Shown: positions 18,468-27,591 of the stretch, piece after piece
Position numbering within the stretch: position 1 is the first letter of the stretch
How the letters are laid out: each line of letters opens with the position of its first letter
Assembly (NCBI RefSeq): GCF_014297595.2
Contig: NZ_CP060414.2
Span: 868,001-932,000 of the forward strand
Direction of reading: 5' to 3'
DNA from: Neisseria musculi
GTDB lineage: Bacteria; Pseudomonadota; Gammaproteobacteria; Burkholderiales; Neisseriaceae
DNA: 64,000 bases
Program-made: the position numbers and the translations under genes
The notes under the pieces: generated by a model
What the model saw: the letters and a program-made list of their open reading frames with translations, nothing else
Database searches by the model: none
What the model was told of the DNA's origin: nothing

Positions 18468-19826
18468 TCAGTTTTTCATCGACTGCACCGGCGCGGGAAT
18501 ACGCCCGCCGCGCTTCACAAACACTTCGCACGAGCCTTCTTTCACCGGCATAATCGGTGCATAGCCCAACAGGCCGCCGAACTCTACGCTGTCGCCCACA
18601 TCTTTGCCGGGCACGGGAATAATGCGCACGGCGGTGGTTTTGCCGTTAATCATGCCGATAGCGGCTTCATCGGCGATGATGCCGGAAAGGGTGGCCGCCG
18701 ATGTGGTGCCGGGCACGGCCACCATATCCAGCCCGACCGAGCACACGGCGGTCATGGCTTCGAGCTTCTCCAGCGTGAGTATGCCCGATTCGGCGGCGGC
18801 AATCATGCCCTCGTCTTCCGACACGGGAATAAACGCGCCGCTCAAACCGCCCACCGCGCCCGAAGCCATCATGCCGCCTTTTTTCACGGCATCGTTCAAC
18901 AGCGCCAGCGCGGCGGTAGTGCCGTGGGTGCCGCACACGCTCAAACCCATTTGCTCGAGGATGCGCGCCACCGAATCGCCGACAGCCGGTGTGGGCGCGA
19001 GCGACAAATCGAGAATGCCGAACGGAATGTTCAGGCGTTTGGCGGCTTCGTGGCCGATTAACTCACCTACGCGGGTGATTTTGAAGGCTGTTTTTTTCAC
19101 CACTTCGGCCACTTCGGTTAAGGTGCGCGCATCGGAATGCTCCAGCGCGGCCTTGACCACGCCGGGGCCGGATACGCCCACATTAATCACCGCACCGGCT
19201 TCGCCCGAGCCGTGAAATGCCCCCGCCATAAAGGGATTGTCTTCCACCGCATTGCAAAACACCACGATTTTAGCGCAGCCGAAGCCTTCGGGCGTGATTT
19301 CGGCGGTTTCTTTGATGATTTCGCCTGCCAAGCGCACCGCGTCCATATTGATGCCCGCGCGGGTGCTGCCGATATTGATGGAGCTGCATACGATGTCGGT
19401 GGTTTTCATGGCTTCGGGAATCGAGCGTATAAGGATTTCGTCTGCCGGCGACATGCCTTTCTGCACCAGCGCGGAAAAGCCGCCGATAAACGATACGCCG
19501 ATGGCTTTCGCGGCGCGGTCGAGGGTTTGTGCCACGCTCACATACGAATCGGCTTTGGTGGCGGCGGCGATTTGGGCGATGGGCGTTACCGAAATGCGCT
19601 GGTTCACAATCGGCACGCCGTATTTGGCCGAAAGATAGGCGGCCGTCTGAACCAAATCTTTGCCGGTATGGGTGATTTTATTGTAGATATTGCGGTTGAG
19701 TTCATCGAGATTGCTGCTGATGCAGTCGTGCAAATCGATGCCGATGGTGATGGTGCGCACATCGAAATGCTGGTCGGCCACCATGCGCACGGTTTCGAGA
19801 ATTTCGTTGGACTGTATTTTGCTCAT
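18468..19826 (-). CDS. UPF0210 (PFL/DUF711-type) family protein
   Basis: This 452-residue protein of the UPF0210 family is usually found beside a short ACT protein, as here. Typical text includes [20 protein letters not shown] at the start, [17 protein letters not shown], and a glycine-rich C-terminal region with [20 protein letters not shown]. The biochemical function is not established. The downstream neighbour on the genome is purC, and the upstream gene encodes an ACT regulator 12 bp away, suggesting an operon sensing a small metabolite, possibly an amino acid. Confidence 0.9.
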   Translation of the reverse strand: MSKIQSNEILETVRMVADQHFDVRTITIGIDLHDCISSNLDELNRNIYNKITHTGKDLVQTAAYLSAKYGVPIVNQRISVTPIAQIAAATKADSYVSVAQTLDRAAKAIGVSFIGGFSALVQKGMSPADEILIRSIPEAMKTTDIVCSSINIGSTRAGINMDAVRLAGEIIKETAEITPEGFGCAKIVVFCNAVEDNPFMAGAFHGSGEAGAVINVGVSGPGVVKAALEHSDARTLTEVAEVVKKTAFKITRVGELIGHEAAKRLNIPFGILDLSLAPTPAVGDSVARILEQMGLSVCGTHGTTAALALLNDAVKKGGMMASGAVGGLSGAFIPVSEDEGMIAAAESGILTLEKLEAMTAVCSVGLDMVAVPGTTSAATLSGIIADEAAIGMINGKTTAVRIIPVPGKDVGDSVEFGGLLGYAPIMPVKEGSCEVFVKRGGRIPAPVQSMKN

Positions 19827-19838
19827 GATTCAGCCCCT

Positions 19839-20111
19839 TTAAATGCGGTGCATGGCGTTGAAGATTTCTTCGTTTTGCATACGGATGTCCAGCGCCAGCC
19901 TTTTGCCTTCTCCGGCAAACAAATCCAGCATCTCTTGGCGCGTTTTCGGGCATTGGGCGGTATTCACCAAAATAATCATGGTGAAAAAATCGTCCATCAA
20001 CTGCTGGCTGATGTTAAGAATGTTGAGCTTGTGTTCGGCCAAAATTTTGGATACATCGTAAACGATGCCGACACGGTCTTTGCCGATAACGGTAATCACT
20101 GAATGGCTCAT
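19839..20111 (-). CDS. ACT-domain protein (UPF0237 family)
   Basis: This 90-residue protein is a pair-forming ACT domain: MSHSVITVIGKDRVGIVYDV, then NILNISQQLMDDFFTMI. ACT domains bind small ligands, usually amino acids, and regulate partners. It precedes the UPF0210 gene by 12 bp with the same orientation, a pairing conserved widely in bacteria. The length matches the family. Confidence 0.92.
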   Translation of the reverse strand: MSHSVITVIGKDRVGIVYDVSKILAEHKLNILNISQQLMDDFFTMIILVNTAQCPKTRQEMLDLFAGEGKRLALDIRMQNEEIFNAMHRI

Positions 20112-20579
20112 ATTGCGTTTCCTTGATATTGGGTTTGAAATTTTAGGCGGGTTTCAGACGGCCTGTTTTTTCACAAAAGGCCGTCTGAAAAAATAAGCCG
20201 TATTGTATAGAAAAAGAAGCGTACTGCCTGCGGTGCGCCTGCGGGTTTACCGCAAAACGGCAATGCCCTGCCTTTGCTGCCGTTACGATAATGATTGACG
20301 CATTCCCGGCACGAGCCGGCCGGCCGTAAAGAATGCCGGCAGGGCAGGATACACAAAACCTTGGGGAATCAGTGGGTTCACAGCAACCCGCCCCGATAAA
20401 TACGGAACGGTCGGCCGCAAAGAATACCGGCAGGGCAACACAAGCCCCCCGCCGTCATCATTTAACGCAGCCGGATTGAACATGGCCAAACCATGCCGAC
20501 ACCGCCTGCGGTTCGAAACCCGGCGGCGTTTTGTGCTGTTTCACTGTCTCCGCAGTTGGCCGGGCTTATTTGCTTCACT
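20112..20579. other. intergenic region with a duplicated 26-bp motif
   Basis: No gene is supported. CGGCCGTAAAGAATGCCGGC-AGGGCA (20321-20346) recurs at 20412-20437 with two mismatches. GCCAAACCATGCCGACAC near 20487-20504 recurs with small changes at about 40070 and 40170. A DUS pair sits at 20152-20188. Confidence 0.6.
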
Positions 20580-20627
20580 GCAGGCCACAGGCCGTCTGAA
20601 AACTTGTTCAGACGGCCTGTGGCCTGC
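20580..20627 (-). terminator. perfect 21-bp hairpin containing inverted DUS, zipA terminator
   Basis: The arms 20580-20600 and 20607-20627 are exact inverse copies, each holding one DUS (GGCCACAGGCCGTCTGAA in the left arm). It begins 12 bp past the zipA stop. Confidence 0.82.
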
Positions 20628-20639
20628 ACCGGCTCGCAA

Positions 20640-21911
20640 TCAGGAAAACAGGCGTTTCGACAATACACCGCCCGGCTCAATGCCCACTTTCTGCATTTCA
20701 TCCTGACGCGCCAACACATAGCTGCGCACATCTTTGAGCCACTGGGTGGAAAGCTCTTCGAGTTTGTCGTTTACCAGATCCAAGCCCAGCGTGCTGGAAA
20801 GTTTCACCGCCAAATCCATGAAGCGGTTGAATTGTTTTTCGCCGGCAGGCACATGGGGGATGTCGAACAGCATGCTGAAACCCCGGTAGGCCTGGTTGGC
20901 AAGCAGGCTGGAAGTAAAGGGGGCATTGTCGAGCGTGATGATGCTGAACAGCGGATCGCCCTGCTCGTCAGACAAATGAAATGCGCCGTCCACCCCCAAC
21001 TCGAAACCGAGATTTTCCACGGCGGCGCGCAGCTCGGTGCCGCTGACTGTGCCGCGCGAAACAAGGTGCATGGCAATGGTTTGGTCTACGCGGGCGCACA
21101 ATTCGTCAAGCGGGCGCGCGGTGTTCAAAAACGTTTCCACATCGGTAAGCAGCAGGCCGCCGTTCATTTTTTCGGCAAACCGGTTCACCTGGCCGCCGAA
21201 GCTTTCAAGCTCCTGCACGGTGGCCAGGCCGCTGCGGCTGATGGCTTGCAGGCCGATAACGAAACCCTGGTAGTAAACGCTGGGAATCGGCTCGGCGATT
21301 TGGAAGCGGCCGTCCATGGTGCAGCCGGCGATTTGAAAGCGGTGGCGGCTGGAAAGGCGGGGAATCGAATGCAGCTCCTGCGCTTCGTGCAGCGAGATAT
21401 AGGCCATATAGTCGAAACGGTGGTCGAACCAGGGCAGCTCGAGCTTGGTAAGATCGTTCAGATCAAGCAGCAGTTTGCGTTTGCCTTGCAGTTTGGTTTG
21501 CGAAAACACCGGTGCCGCTATTTTTTTAAAGTCGAAAACAGCATCAGCGGGTTTGACTTCGGGTCGGATAACGGTTTCAGTGAAATCGTCTTCCACTTCA
21601 AATTCCACATCGGGCTTGCCCGCTGCCGCTTCGGAAACTTTGGCGGCAAACAAATCGTCTTTGCCGCCGAAGGCTTCCTGCCCGGAAATATCCTTATGGC
21701 GCAGGGGGCGGATGGGCGCGCCGGCCTGGTCTTGTGATTGGCCGTCGCGCACGAAATCGGTTTTGCTGCCCATCAGGGCATCTTTATCGGAATGGCCGAA
21801 CTGCTCGCGCACCTGCCTGCGGTATTGGTTTTCCTGATACATATTATAGGCAATCACGCCCAAAATAACAGCGAGCACGAGAACGATGATAATCAGTGTG
21901 GTTTCACTCAT
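20640..21911 (-). CDS. zipA: cell division protein ZipA
   Basis: This 423-residue division protein tethers FtsZ to the membrane. It has one N-terminal membrane segment (residues ~4-24, TTLIIIVLVLAVILGVIAY), a charged linker with EVKPADAVFDF, and a C-terminal ZipA FtsZ-binding domain including AFHLSDEQGDPLFSII and SMLFDIPHVPAGEKQFNRF. The start MSETTLIII at 21911 places the membrane helix correctly. Further in-frame extension is unlikely. It sits between an ampD gene and a hairpin terminator. Confidence 0.9.
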   Translation of the reverse strand: MSETTLIIIVLVLAVILGVIAYNMYQENQYRRQVREQFGHSDKDALMGSKTDFVRDGQSQDQAGAPIRPLRHKDISGQEAFGGKDDLFAAKVSEAAAGKPDVEFEVEDDFTETVIRPEVKPADAVFDFKKIAAPVFSQTKLQGKRKLLLDLNDLTKLELPWFDHRFDYMAYISLHEAQELHSIPRLSSRHRFQIAGCTMDGRFQIAEPIPSVYYQGFVIGLQAISRSGLATVQELESFGGQVNRFAEKMNGGLLLTDVETFLNTARPLDELCARVDQTIAMHLVSRGTVSGTELRAAVENLGFELGVDGAFHLSDEQGDPLFSIITLDNAPFTSSLLANQAYRGFSMLFDIPHVPAGEKQFNRFMDLAVKLSSTLGLDLVNDKLEELSTQWLKDVRSYVLARQDEMQKVGIEPGGVLSKRLFS

Positions 21912-21989
21912 ATGCAATAATCCGTTAATCCGTGGGGTTGGGCCCAATGCGGCGATTATAACGAAAACCGCCTGCTCTGGCAGCATCTT

Positions 21990-22541
21990 TCAGCGCACGA
22001 TTGCGATGCCGCCCTCCGCCACACGCACCCAATCGAAAAAATGTCCGGGGTCGCTTTTGCGGCCCGGCGCGATGTATTGGTGGCCGGTAACCGCCTCTAT
22101 CGGATAGCGTGCCGCCAGCGCGCGCAGAAGAATATTTAACGATTGATACTGAACATCGGTAAAAGGTTCAAAATCGCAGCCTTCCAATTCGATGCCTATA
22201 GAAAACGCATTGCATTTTCCGCGCCCGCGAAACGAAGAAACGCCCGCATGGTAGGCCGCATCATCGCACGAAACAAACTGCACGGCTGCGCCTTTGCGGT
22301 CGATAAAGAAGTGGCTGGATACGCGCAATGGGTGTATCGCGCTGAAAAACGGGTGCTCTTTTGGATTGATGCGGTTGGTAAACAGCTTTTCCACCGCGCC
22401 CGTGCCGTATTCAAACGGGGGCAGCGAAATATTGTGCAAAACCACCAGCGAAACGGTTTCTCCGTTTTCCCGGGGGCTGAAATTGGGGGAGTCGGCACGC
22501 CGCGCGGGCAGCCACCAACCTTGTTGCCAGTTGTCCATCAT
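21990..22541 (-). CDS. ampD: 1,6-anhydro-N-acetylmuramyl-L-alanine amidase AmpD
   Basis: This is a 183-residue zinc amidase of cytoplasmic peptidoglycan recycling. The zinc ligands are His35 in VVLHNISLPP and the His and Asp of GHQYIAPGRKSDPGHFFDW. The SSHFFIDRKGAAVQFV and IGIELEGCDFEPFTD blocks are diagnostic. The N-terminus MMDNWQQGWWLPARR fits the family. The gene lies upstream of zipA with an 80-bp gap and may share its transcript. Confidence 0.95.
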   Translation of the reverse strand: MMDNWQQGWWLPARRADSPNFSPRENGETVSLVVLHNISLPPFEYGTGAVEKLFTNRINPKEHPFFSAIHPLRVSSHFFIDRKGAAVQFVSCDDAAYHAGVSSFRGRGKCNAFSIGIELEGCDFEPFTDVQYQSLNILLRALAARYPIEAVTGHQYIAPGRKSDPGHFFDWVRVAEGGIAIVR

Positions 22542-22672
22542 ATCCTTTAAACATTACGCTCTTTTTTCAGACGGCCTTTCATACTTTCAACGCTGCCGCT
22601 AAAACTGCCGTGCTGCAAAAAACGCCGCTTTCGTTTTATACTGCCGTCCGAACCAACACCACGAATCCTACC

Positions 22673-23668
22673 ATGCTGAAAAAATTGTTGAAACGGCTTG
22701 CCGCCGCTTTTATTTTGCTTGCCGCCGTTTGGGCGGGCCTATTGTTTGCGCCGAAAAACAATGAAAAAGCCTATCGTCTGAAAATAGAAAAAAACCAGGG
22801 CATTGCCTCAGTGGGCCGCAAACTGGCCGAAAACGATATGGTTTACAGCCGCCACGCATTGATCTCGGCAGCCTATCTATTGGGTGTACACAACCGCCTG
22901 CGCACCGGCTCCTACCGCCTGCCCAAGCAGGTTTCCTCATGGCAGATTCTGCAGCACCTGCGCGGCGGCCGCCCCGATTCCATAACCGTGCGCATCACCG
23001 AAGGCATGCGCTTTGCACAAATGCGCCGCATCATCAACGAAACCCACGATATCGAACACACCACCCGCAGCTGGAGCAATGAAAAGCTGATGCAGGAAAT
23101 CGCCCCCGATGCGCCGGCCGGCAACCCTGAAGGGCTGTTTTTCCCCGACAGCTATGAAATCGATGCAGGCAGCAGCGATATTCAGATTTACAAAACCGCC
23201 TACCGGACCATGCAGCGCAACCTGCAAGCCGCATGGGACGAGCGGCGCAGCGGGCTTCCCTATCAAACCCCTTACGAAATGCTGATTATGGCCAGCATCA
23301 TAGAAAAAGAAACCGCCCACGAAAACGACCGCCGCCATGTTGCCGCCGTGTTTGCCAACCGCCTCGCCACCGGTATGCGCCTGCAAACCGACCCCAGCGT
23401 GATTTACGGCATGGGCGATGCCTACCAAGGCCGCATCCGCAAAGCCGATTTGCAGCGCGACACCCCCTACAACACCTACACCCGCGCAGGGCTCACCCCC
23501 ACACCGATTGCGTTGCCCGGCAAAGCCGCGCTGGAAGCCGCCGCCCACCCTTCTGCCGAAAAATACCTCTATTTCGTTTCGAGAATGGACGGAACAGGCC
23601 AGAGCCAGTTCAGCCACACCCTCAGCGAACACAACGCCGCCGTACGCAAATACATTCTGAAAAAATAA
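22673..23668 (+). CDS. mltG: endolytic transglycosylase MltG (YceG-like)
   Basis: This 331-residue inner-membrane protein cleaves nascent peptidoglycan and acts as a terminase for glycan strands. An N-terminal membrane anchor (residues ~5-25) is followed by a LysM-like part (LKIEKNQGIASVGRKLAEN) and the YceG domain. The catalytic Glu lies in MASIIEKETAHENDR, and TPIALPGKAALEAAAHP is the family tail motif. The ATG at 22673 places the anchor at the start. The downstream gene is tmk, the usual neighbour. Confidence 0.94.
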   Translation: MLKKLLKRLAAAFILLAAVWAGLLFAPKNNEKAYRLKIEKNQGIASVGRKLAENDMVYSRHALISAAYLLGVHNRLRTGSYRLPKQVSSWQILQHLRGGRPDSITVRITEGMRFAQMRRIINETHDIEHTTRSWSNEKLMQEIAPDAPAGNPEGLFFPDSYEIDAGSSDIQIYKTAYRTMQRNLQAAWDERRSGLPYQTPYEMLIMASIIEKETAHENDRRHVAAVFANRLATGMRLQTDPSVIYGMGDAYQGRIRKADLQRDTPYNTYTRAGLTPTPIALPGKAALEAAAHPSAEKYLYFVSRMDGTGQSQFSHTLSEHNAAVRKYILKK

Positions 23669-23687
23669 AACATGATGCCGCCGGCGG

Positions 23688-23739
23688 GGCCGTCTGAAAC
23701 ATTTTCCCCAACAAAAACCAAATGTTTTCAGACGGCCTT
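23688..23739 (+). terminator. inverted DUS pair after mltG
   Basis: GGCCGTCTGAAACATTTT (from 23688) can pair with AAATGTTTTCAGACGGCC (ending 23737) over about 17 bp. It may reduce read-through into tmk. Confidence 0.65.
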
Positions 23740-23801
23740 TAACACGGCCTCCCCCATATTTCTTTTATAATGCCGCCACCCACCACCATAAAGCACACAC
23801 C

Positions 23802-24440
23802 ATGCAGGCACAATTCATCACACTTGACGGCATTGACGGCGCAGGCAAATCCACCAACCTCGCCGTGATTCAAAACTGGTTTGAAACCCGCAACCTGCCC
23901 GTACTGTTCACCCGCGAACCGGGCGGCACACCCGTGGGCGAAGCCTTACGCAAAATCCTGCTCAACCCCGCCACCCAAGCCGGCTTGCGCACCGAAACGC
24001 TGATGATGTTTGCCGCGCGCTGCCAGCACATCGAAAGCGTGATCGCCCCCGCACTGGCGCGCGGCACAAACGTCGTGTCCGACCGCTTCACCGATGCCAC
24101 CTTCGCCTACCAGGGCGGCGGACGCGGCGTGCCGCCGGCCGATATCGCCGCGCTCGAAAACTGGGTTCAGGGCAGCCTGCGCCCCGATTTGACCATTCTG
24201 CTCGATGTGCCGCTGAAAGTTTCCATGCAGCGCATCGGCCGCAACCGCAAAAAAGACCGCTTCGAACAGGAAGAAGCCGCTTTCTTTACCCGCGTGCGCG
24301 CTGCTTATCTCAACCGCGCCGCCGCCGATCCCGGGCGTTACGCGGTCATCGACAGCAACCGCACACACGAAGCCGTGCAGCAATCTATCGAAGCCGCGTT
24401 AAACAAACATTTCCGGCTCAGACCCAAATCCCTCCTATAA
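23802..24440 (+). CDS. tmk: thymidylate kinase
   Basis: This 212-residue enzyme phosphorylates dTMP to dTDP. The P-loop GIDGAGKS occupies residues 10-17. FTREPGGTPVGEALR is the DRX/thymidine region, VVSDRFTDATFAYQGGGRG carries the substrate-binding Arg/Tyr, and GRNRKKDRFEQE forms the LID. Length and order fit the bacterial type. It follows mltG, as in many proteobacteria, with DUS elements on both sides. Confidence 0.96.
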   Translation: MQAQFITLDGIDGAGKSTNLAVIQNWFETRNLPVLFTREPGGTPVGEALRKILLNPATQAGLRTETLMMFAARCQHIESVIAPALARGTNVVSDRFTDATFAYQGGGRGVPPADIAALENWVQGSLRPDLTILLDVPLKVSMQRIGRNRKKDRFEQEEAAFFTRVRAAYLNRAAADPGRYAVIDSNRTHEAVQQSIEAALNKHFRLRPKSLL

Positions 24441-24450
24441 AAAATTCCGC

Positions 24451-24495
24451 AGGCCGTCTGAATGGTTTTCAGACGGCAGAGTTTTCAGACGGCCT
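24451..24495 (+). terminator. triple DUS cluster after tmk
   Basis: A forward DUS at 24451 is followed by two reverse copies (24468, slightly truncated, and 24484). Either can pair with the forward one. Confidence 0.65.
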
Positions 24496-24551
24496 TCAGC
24501 CGGCTGTTACAAAAGCCTCTGCCTTTGATATGGTGTACCGCCTTCCCGCTC

Positions 24552-24582
24552 TTGACTTTGACACTAGGTTGAGGTTTATAGT
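24552..24582 (+). promoter_or_regulatory. MerR/CueR-type promoter of the copper genes
   Basis: TTGACT (24552-24557) and TATAGT (24577-24582) are separated by 19 bp, the long spacer typical of MerR-family activated promoters. The spacer TTGACACTAGGTTGAGGTT resembles CueR-type operators. It lies 128 bp upstream of the copper chaperone gene. No merR-family gene is in the window. Confidence 0.65.
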
Positions 24583-24710
24583 TAAGCTATAGTGAATCTG
24601 CACGTTTTCCGCATCGTGCTGCAAGCCGCAGGCGGTGCGGTACGGCAAGGCGCAACCATGCTGTAACGAAGCAGGTGTTTGACTATATTTTTTATTTCAC
24701 GGAGAGCATG

Positions 24711-24920
24711 ATGGAAACCATCACCCTGAATATCGGCGGCATGACCTGCGGCGGCTGTGTCAAAAGCGTTACCAAAGTTTTAGAACAGTTAAACGGCGTG
24801 GGCAGAGTCGAAGTGAGTTTGGAAAATGCCGCTGCCCTGATTATTTACGATGCCGGTAAAATACAAACTGCCGCCTTAATCGGAGCGGTGGAAGGCGCAG
24901 GATTCGATGTTTCTTTATGA
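24711..24920 (+). CDS. copZ: CopZ-like copper chaperone (HMA domain)
   Basis: This 69-residue heavy-metal-associated domain carries copper in the cytoplasm. The metal site is GGMTCGGCVKSV, with Cys13 and Cys16, followed by VSLENAAALIIYD and a final GAGFDVSL. The ATG at 24711 is preferred because GGAG lies 6 nt upstream. The ATG one codon before is also possible. It is followed 200 bp later by the Cu(I) ATPase gene in the same orientation. A MerR-type promoter lies upstream, so the pair is probably copper-inducible. Confidence 0.92.
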   Translation: METITLNIGGMTCGGCVKSVTKVLEQLNGVGRVEVSLENAAALIIYDAGKIQTAALIGAVEGAGFDVSL

Positions 24921-25122
24921 GAGAGGCCGCAGCCCCGGCAAAATCTTTCCCAAAAATCTTTTTTAAGCCTGTCTGATTAAAATAACGCTGCTGCCATGCA
25001 GGCATAATGTTAAAACTGTTTTCAAATATTGCAAAAACCCCAGGTGTCGGAAAAGGCCGGGATTGTCCAAACCCCGACCGTCTGAAACGCCTGTGTCGGT
25101 ATTTCGCCGAAAGGTTGGAACC

Positions 25123-27315
25123 ATGCAACAGAAAGTCCGCTTCCACATCAGCGGCATGACCTGCCAGGCCTGCGCGAGCCGCATTGAGAAAGTGTTGAAC
25201 AAAAAAGATTTTGTTCAGACGGCCTCGGTGAACTTTGCCAGCGAAGAAGCGCAGGTGGTGTTCGACAACAGCCGCACCGATGCGGCCGCACTGGCGCAAA
25301 TCATCACCCAAGCAGGTTTTAACGCGCAGGAAAAAACCGCCGCCGCCCCGCTGCCGTCTGAAAACCATACCGACTGGCGTTTGTGGCTGCTGCTGGCCGT
25401 CAATGTGCCGTTTCTCATCGGCATGGCAGGCATGATGGTGGGGCACCATGATTGGATGATGCCTGCCTTGTGGCAGTTTGCGCTGGCCAGCGTGGTGCAG
25501 CTTTGGCTCGCTGTTCCGTTTTACAAAAGCGCATGGGCGAGCATTAAAGGCGGGCTGGCGAATATGGACGTGCTGGTTACGATCGGCACGGCGGCGATTT
25601 ACCTTTATTCGGTGTGGATGATGTTCCGCCACGGCGGTATGGGGCATCACGGCGGAGAGCACGTTTATTTTGAAGCCGGTGTGATGGTTGTCGGCTTCGT
25701 GAGTCTCGGCAAATTTCTCGAACACCGCACGAAAAAATCCAGCCTCGACAGCCTCGGCCTGCTGCTGAAACTCACGCCGCACCAAGTGAATGTGGAACGC
25801 GGCGGCCAATGGCAGCACCTGCCGCTCGACCAAGTGCAGGCAGGCGATTTGATCCGCGCCGGCCACGGCGAGCGCATCGCGGCAGACGGCATCGTTGAGA
25901 GCGGCAGCGGCTGGGCCGATGAAAGCCATTTAACCGGCGAATCGCAGCCCGAAGCAAAAACCGCCGGCAGCAAAGTGCTGGCCGGCGCCATGATAACCGA
26001 TGGCAGCATGGTTTACCGCGCCCTCCGACTCGGCAGCCAAACCCTGCTCGGCGACATGATGGCCGCTCTGTCCGAGGCGCAAGGCAGCAAAGCACCGATT
26101 GCCCGGGTGGCCGACAAAGCAGCGGCGGTTTTCGTGCCCGCCGTGGTCGGTATCGCCGCGCTCACTTTTATCTTAACCTGGCTGTTCAAAGGCGATTGGA
26201 TACCCGCGATGATAAACGCCGTGGCCGTGCTGGTCATCGCCTGCCCGTGTGCGCTTGGTTTGGCCACGCCCGCCGCGATTATGGCCGGCATGGGCAAGGC
26301 GGCGAAACACGGTATTTGGTTTAAAGACGCCGCCGCCATGGAAGCAGCCGCCCGCGTCAACGTGGTGGTGCTGGATAAAACCGGCACCCTCACCGAAGGC
26401 AGACCCGAAGTGGCGGCGGTATATCTGCGGCCGTTTGAAAACCTGCCCGGGGCTTTCGCCGTTGATGAAAACGAACTTTACCGCCTCGCCGCCTCGGTCG
26501 GGCAAAATGCTGCGCACCCGCTCGCCCGCGCCATCGTTCAGACGGCCTCGGCACGCGGCATCACCCTGCCCCTCGCCGGCAACGTGCACACCGAAGCCGG
26601 CGCAGGCGTGAAAGCCGATATAGACGGCATCGGCGAAGTGAAAATAGGCAAGCCGGACTATTGCGGCCTCACGCTGCCCAAAAACCTTGGCCCGGTGTGG
26701 AAAACCGCCAGCATCGTTGCCGTGTCGGCAAACGGCCGCGCCCTCGGTGCCTTTGCGCTGGCCGACCGGCTCAAAGCCGACAGCAAACAGGCCGTAGGCC
26801 GTCTGAAAGCACACGGCATCGAGGTGTATATGATGAGCGGCGACAATCAGGGCGTTGCCGACTATATCGCCGCGCAATTGGGCATAAGCCGTGCTTTCGG
26901 CAATATGAGCCCGCGCGGCAAAGCTGCCGAAGTGCAGAAGCTCAAAGCCGCCGGCAACACCGTGGCCATGGTGGGCGACGGCATCAACGATGCCCCCGCA
27001 CTGGCCGCTGCCGATGTCGGTTTCGCCATGAAAAACGGTGCCGATATAGCCGAACACACCGCCTCGGCCACGTTGATGCAACACTCGGCCAACCAAATGG
27101 TCGATGCCCTGCTGATTTCGCGCGCTACCCTGACAAACATCAAGCAAAACCTGTTTTTCGCCTTTTTCTACAATATATCGGGCATTCCGCTGGCAGCCCT
27201 AGGCCTGCTCAGCCCGGTGGTTGCCGGCGCGGCCATGGCCCTAAGCTCGATTTCGGTGCTCGGCAATGCCCTGCGCCTGAAACGGGTGAAGATTGACGGC
27301 AGTGAATCACGATAA
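25123..27315 (+). CDS. copA: P1B-type Cu(I)-exporting ATPase CopA
   Basis: This 730-residue membrane ATPase pumps Cu(I) out of the cytoplasm. It has one N-terminal HMA domain (GMTCQAC, Cys14/Cys17), a His-rich loop around residue 190 (RHGGMGHHGGEH), the TGES motif (LTGESQPE), the transmembrane metal site ACPCALG, the phosphorylation site DKTGTLTEG and the hinge VGDGINDAPAL. This order is canonical. The His-rich insertion between early membrane helices could bind extra metal. It probably forms a regulon with copZ upstream. Confidence 0.96.
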   Translation: MQQKVRFHISGMTCQACASRIEKVLNKKDFVQTASVNFASEEAQVVFDNSRTDAAALAQIITQAGFNAQEKTAAAPLPSENHTDWRLWLLLAVNVPFLIGMAGMMVGHHDWMMPALWQFALASVVQLWLAVPFYKSAWASIKGGLANMDVLVTIGTAAIYLYSVWMMFRHGGMGHHGGEHVYFEAGVMVVGFVSLGKFLEHRTKKSSLDSLGLLLKLTPHQVNVERGGQWQHLPLDQVQAGDLIRAGHGERIAADGIVESGSGWADESHLTGESQPEAKTAGSKVLAGAMITDGSMVYRALRLGSQTLLGDMMAALSEAQGSKAPIARVADKAAAVFVPAVVGIAALTFILTWLFKGDWIPAMINAVAVLVIACPCALGLATPAAIMAGMGKAAKHGIWFKDAAAMEAAARVNVVVLDKTGTLTEGRPEVAAVYLRPFENLPGAFAVDENELYRLAASVGQNAAHPLARAIVQTASARGITLPLAGNVHTEAGAGVKADIDGIGEVKIGKPDYCGLTLPKNLGPVWKTASIVAVSANGRALGAFALADRLKADSKQAVGRLKAHGIEVYMMSGDNQGVADYIAAQLGISRAFGNMSPRGKAAEVQKLKAAGNTVAMVGDGINDAPALAAADVGFAMKNGADIAEHTASATLMQHSANQMVDALLISRATLTNIKQNLFFAFFYNISGIPLAALGLLSPVVAGAAMALSSISVLGNALRLKRVKIDGSESR

Positions 27316-27511
27316 AAAACACGCCCCGCCGTAACCATCATAAAGCAGATCGGCCATATCGCCCCCTACCGCCCTGCCCTATTCTTATTTTGGTCTGCGG
27401 CCCAATATCTGCCCCGGCCGTCTGAAACAGCTTTCAGACGGCTTGAATACCCATAAAACCAACTGCATCGATAAAAAATAAATAAATTCTAAAAAACTAT
27501 AAAAAATCTTA

Positions 27512-27540
27512 TTTTAACTACGAAAAATCTTAGTTATAAT
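27512..27540 (+). promoter_or_regulatory. putative recN promoter
   Basis: A clear TATAAT (27535-27540) in an AT-rich stretch lies 51 bp upstream of recN. The -35 (TTTTAA, 17-bp spacing) is weak. No LexA-like site is seen. Confidence 0.5.
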
Positions 27541-27591
27541 CCCGCCCAATATCCGACTCCCGTTTCAGACGGCCCAAACCAAGGAATATCC

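Noticed and set aside
20493..21737. 414-codon plus-strand frame opposite zipA
   Set aside because: It is a shadow of ZipA coding DNA and begins in an intergenic repeat. No start signal is seen.
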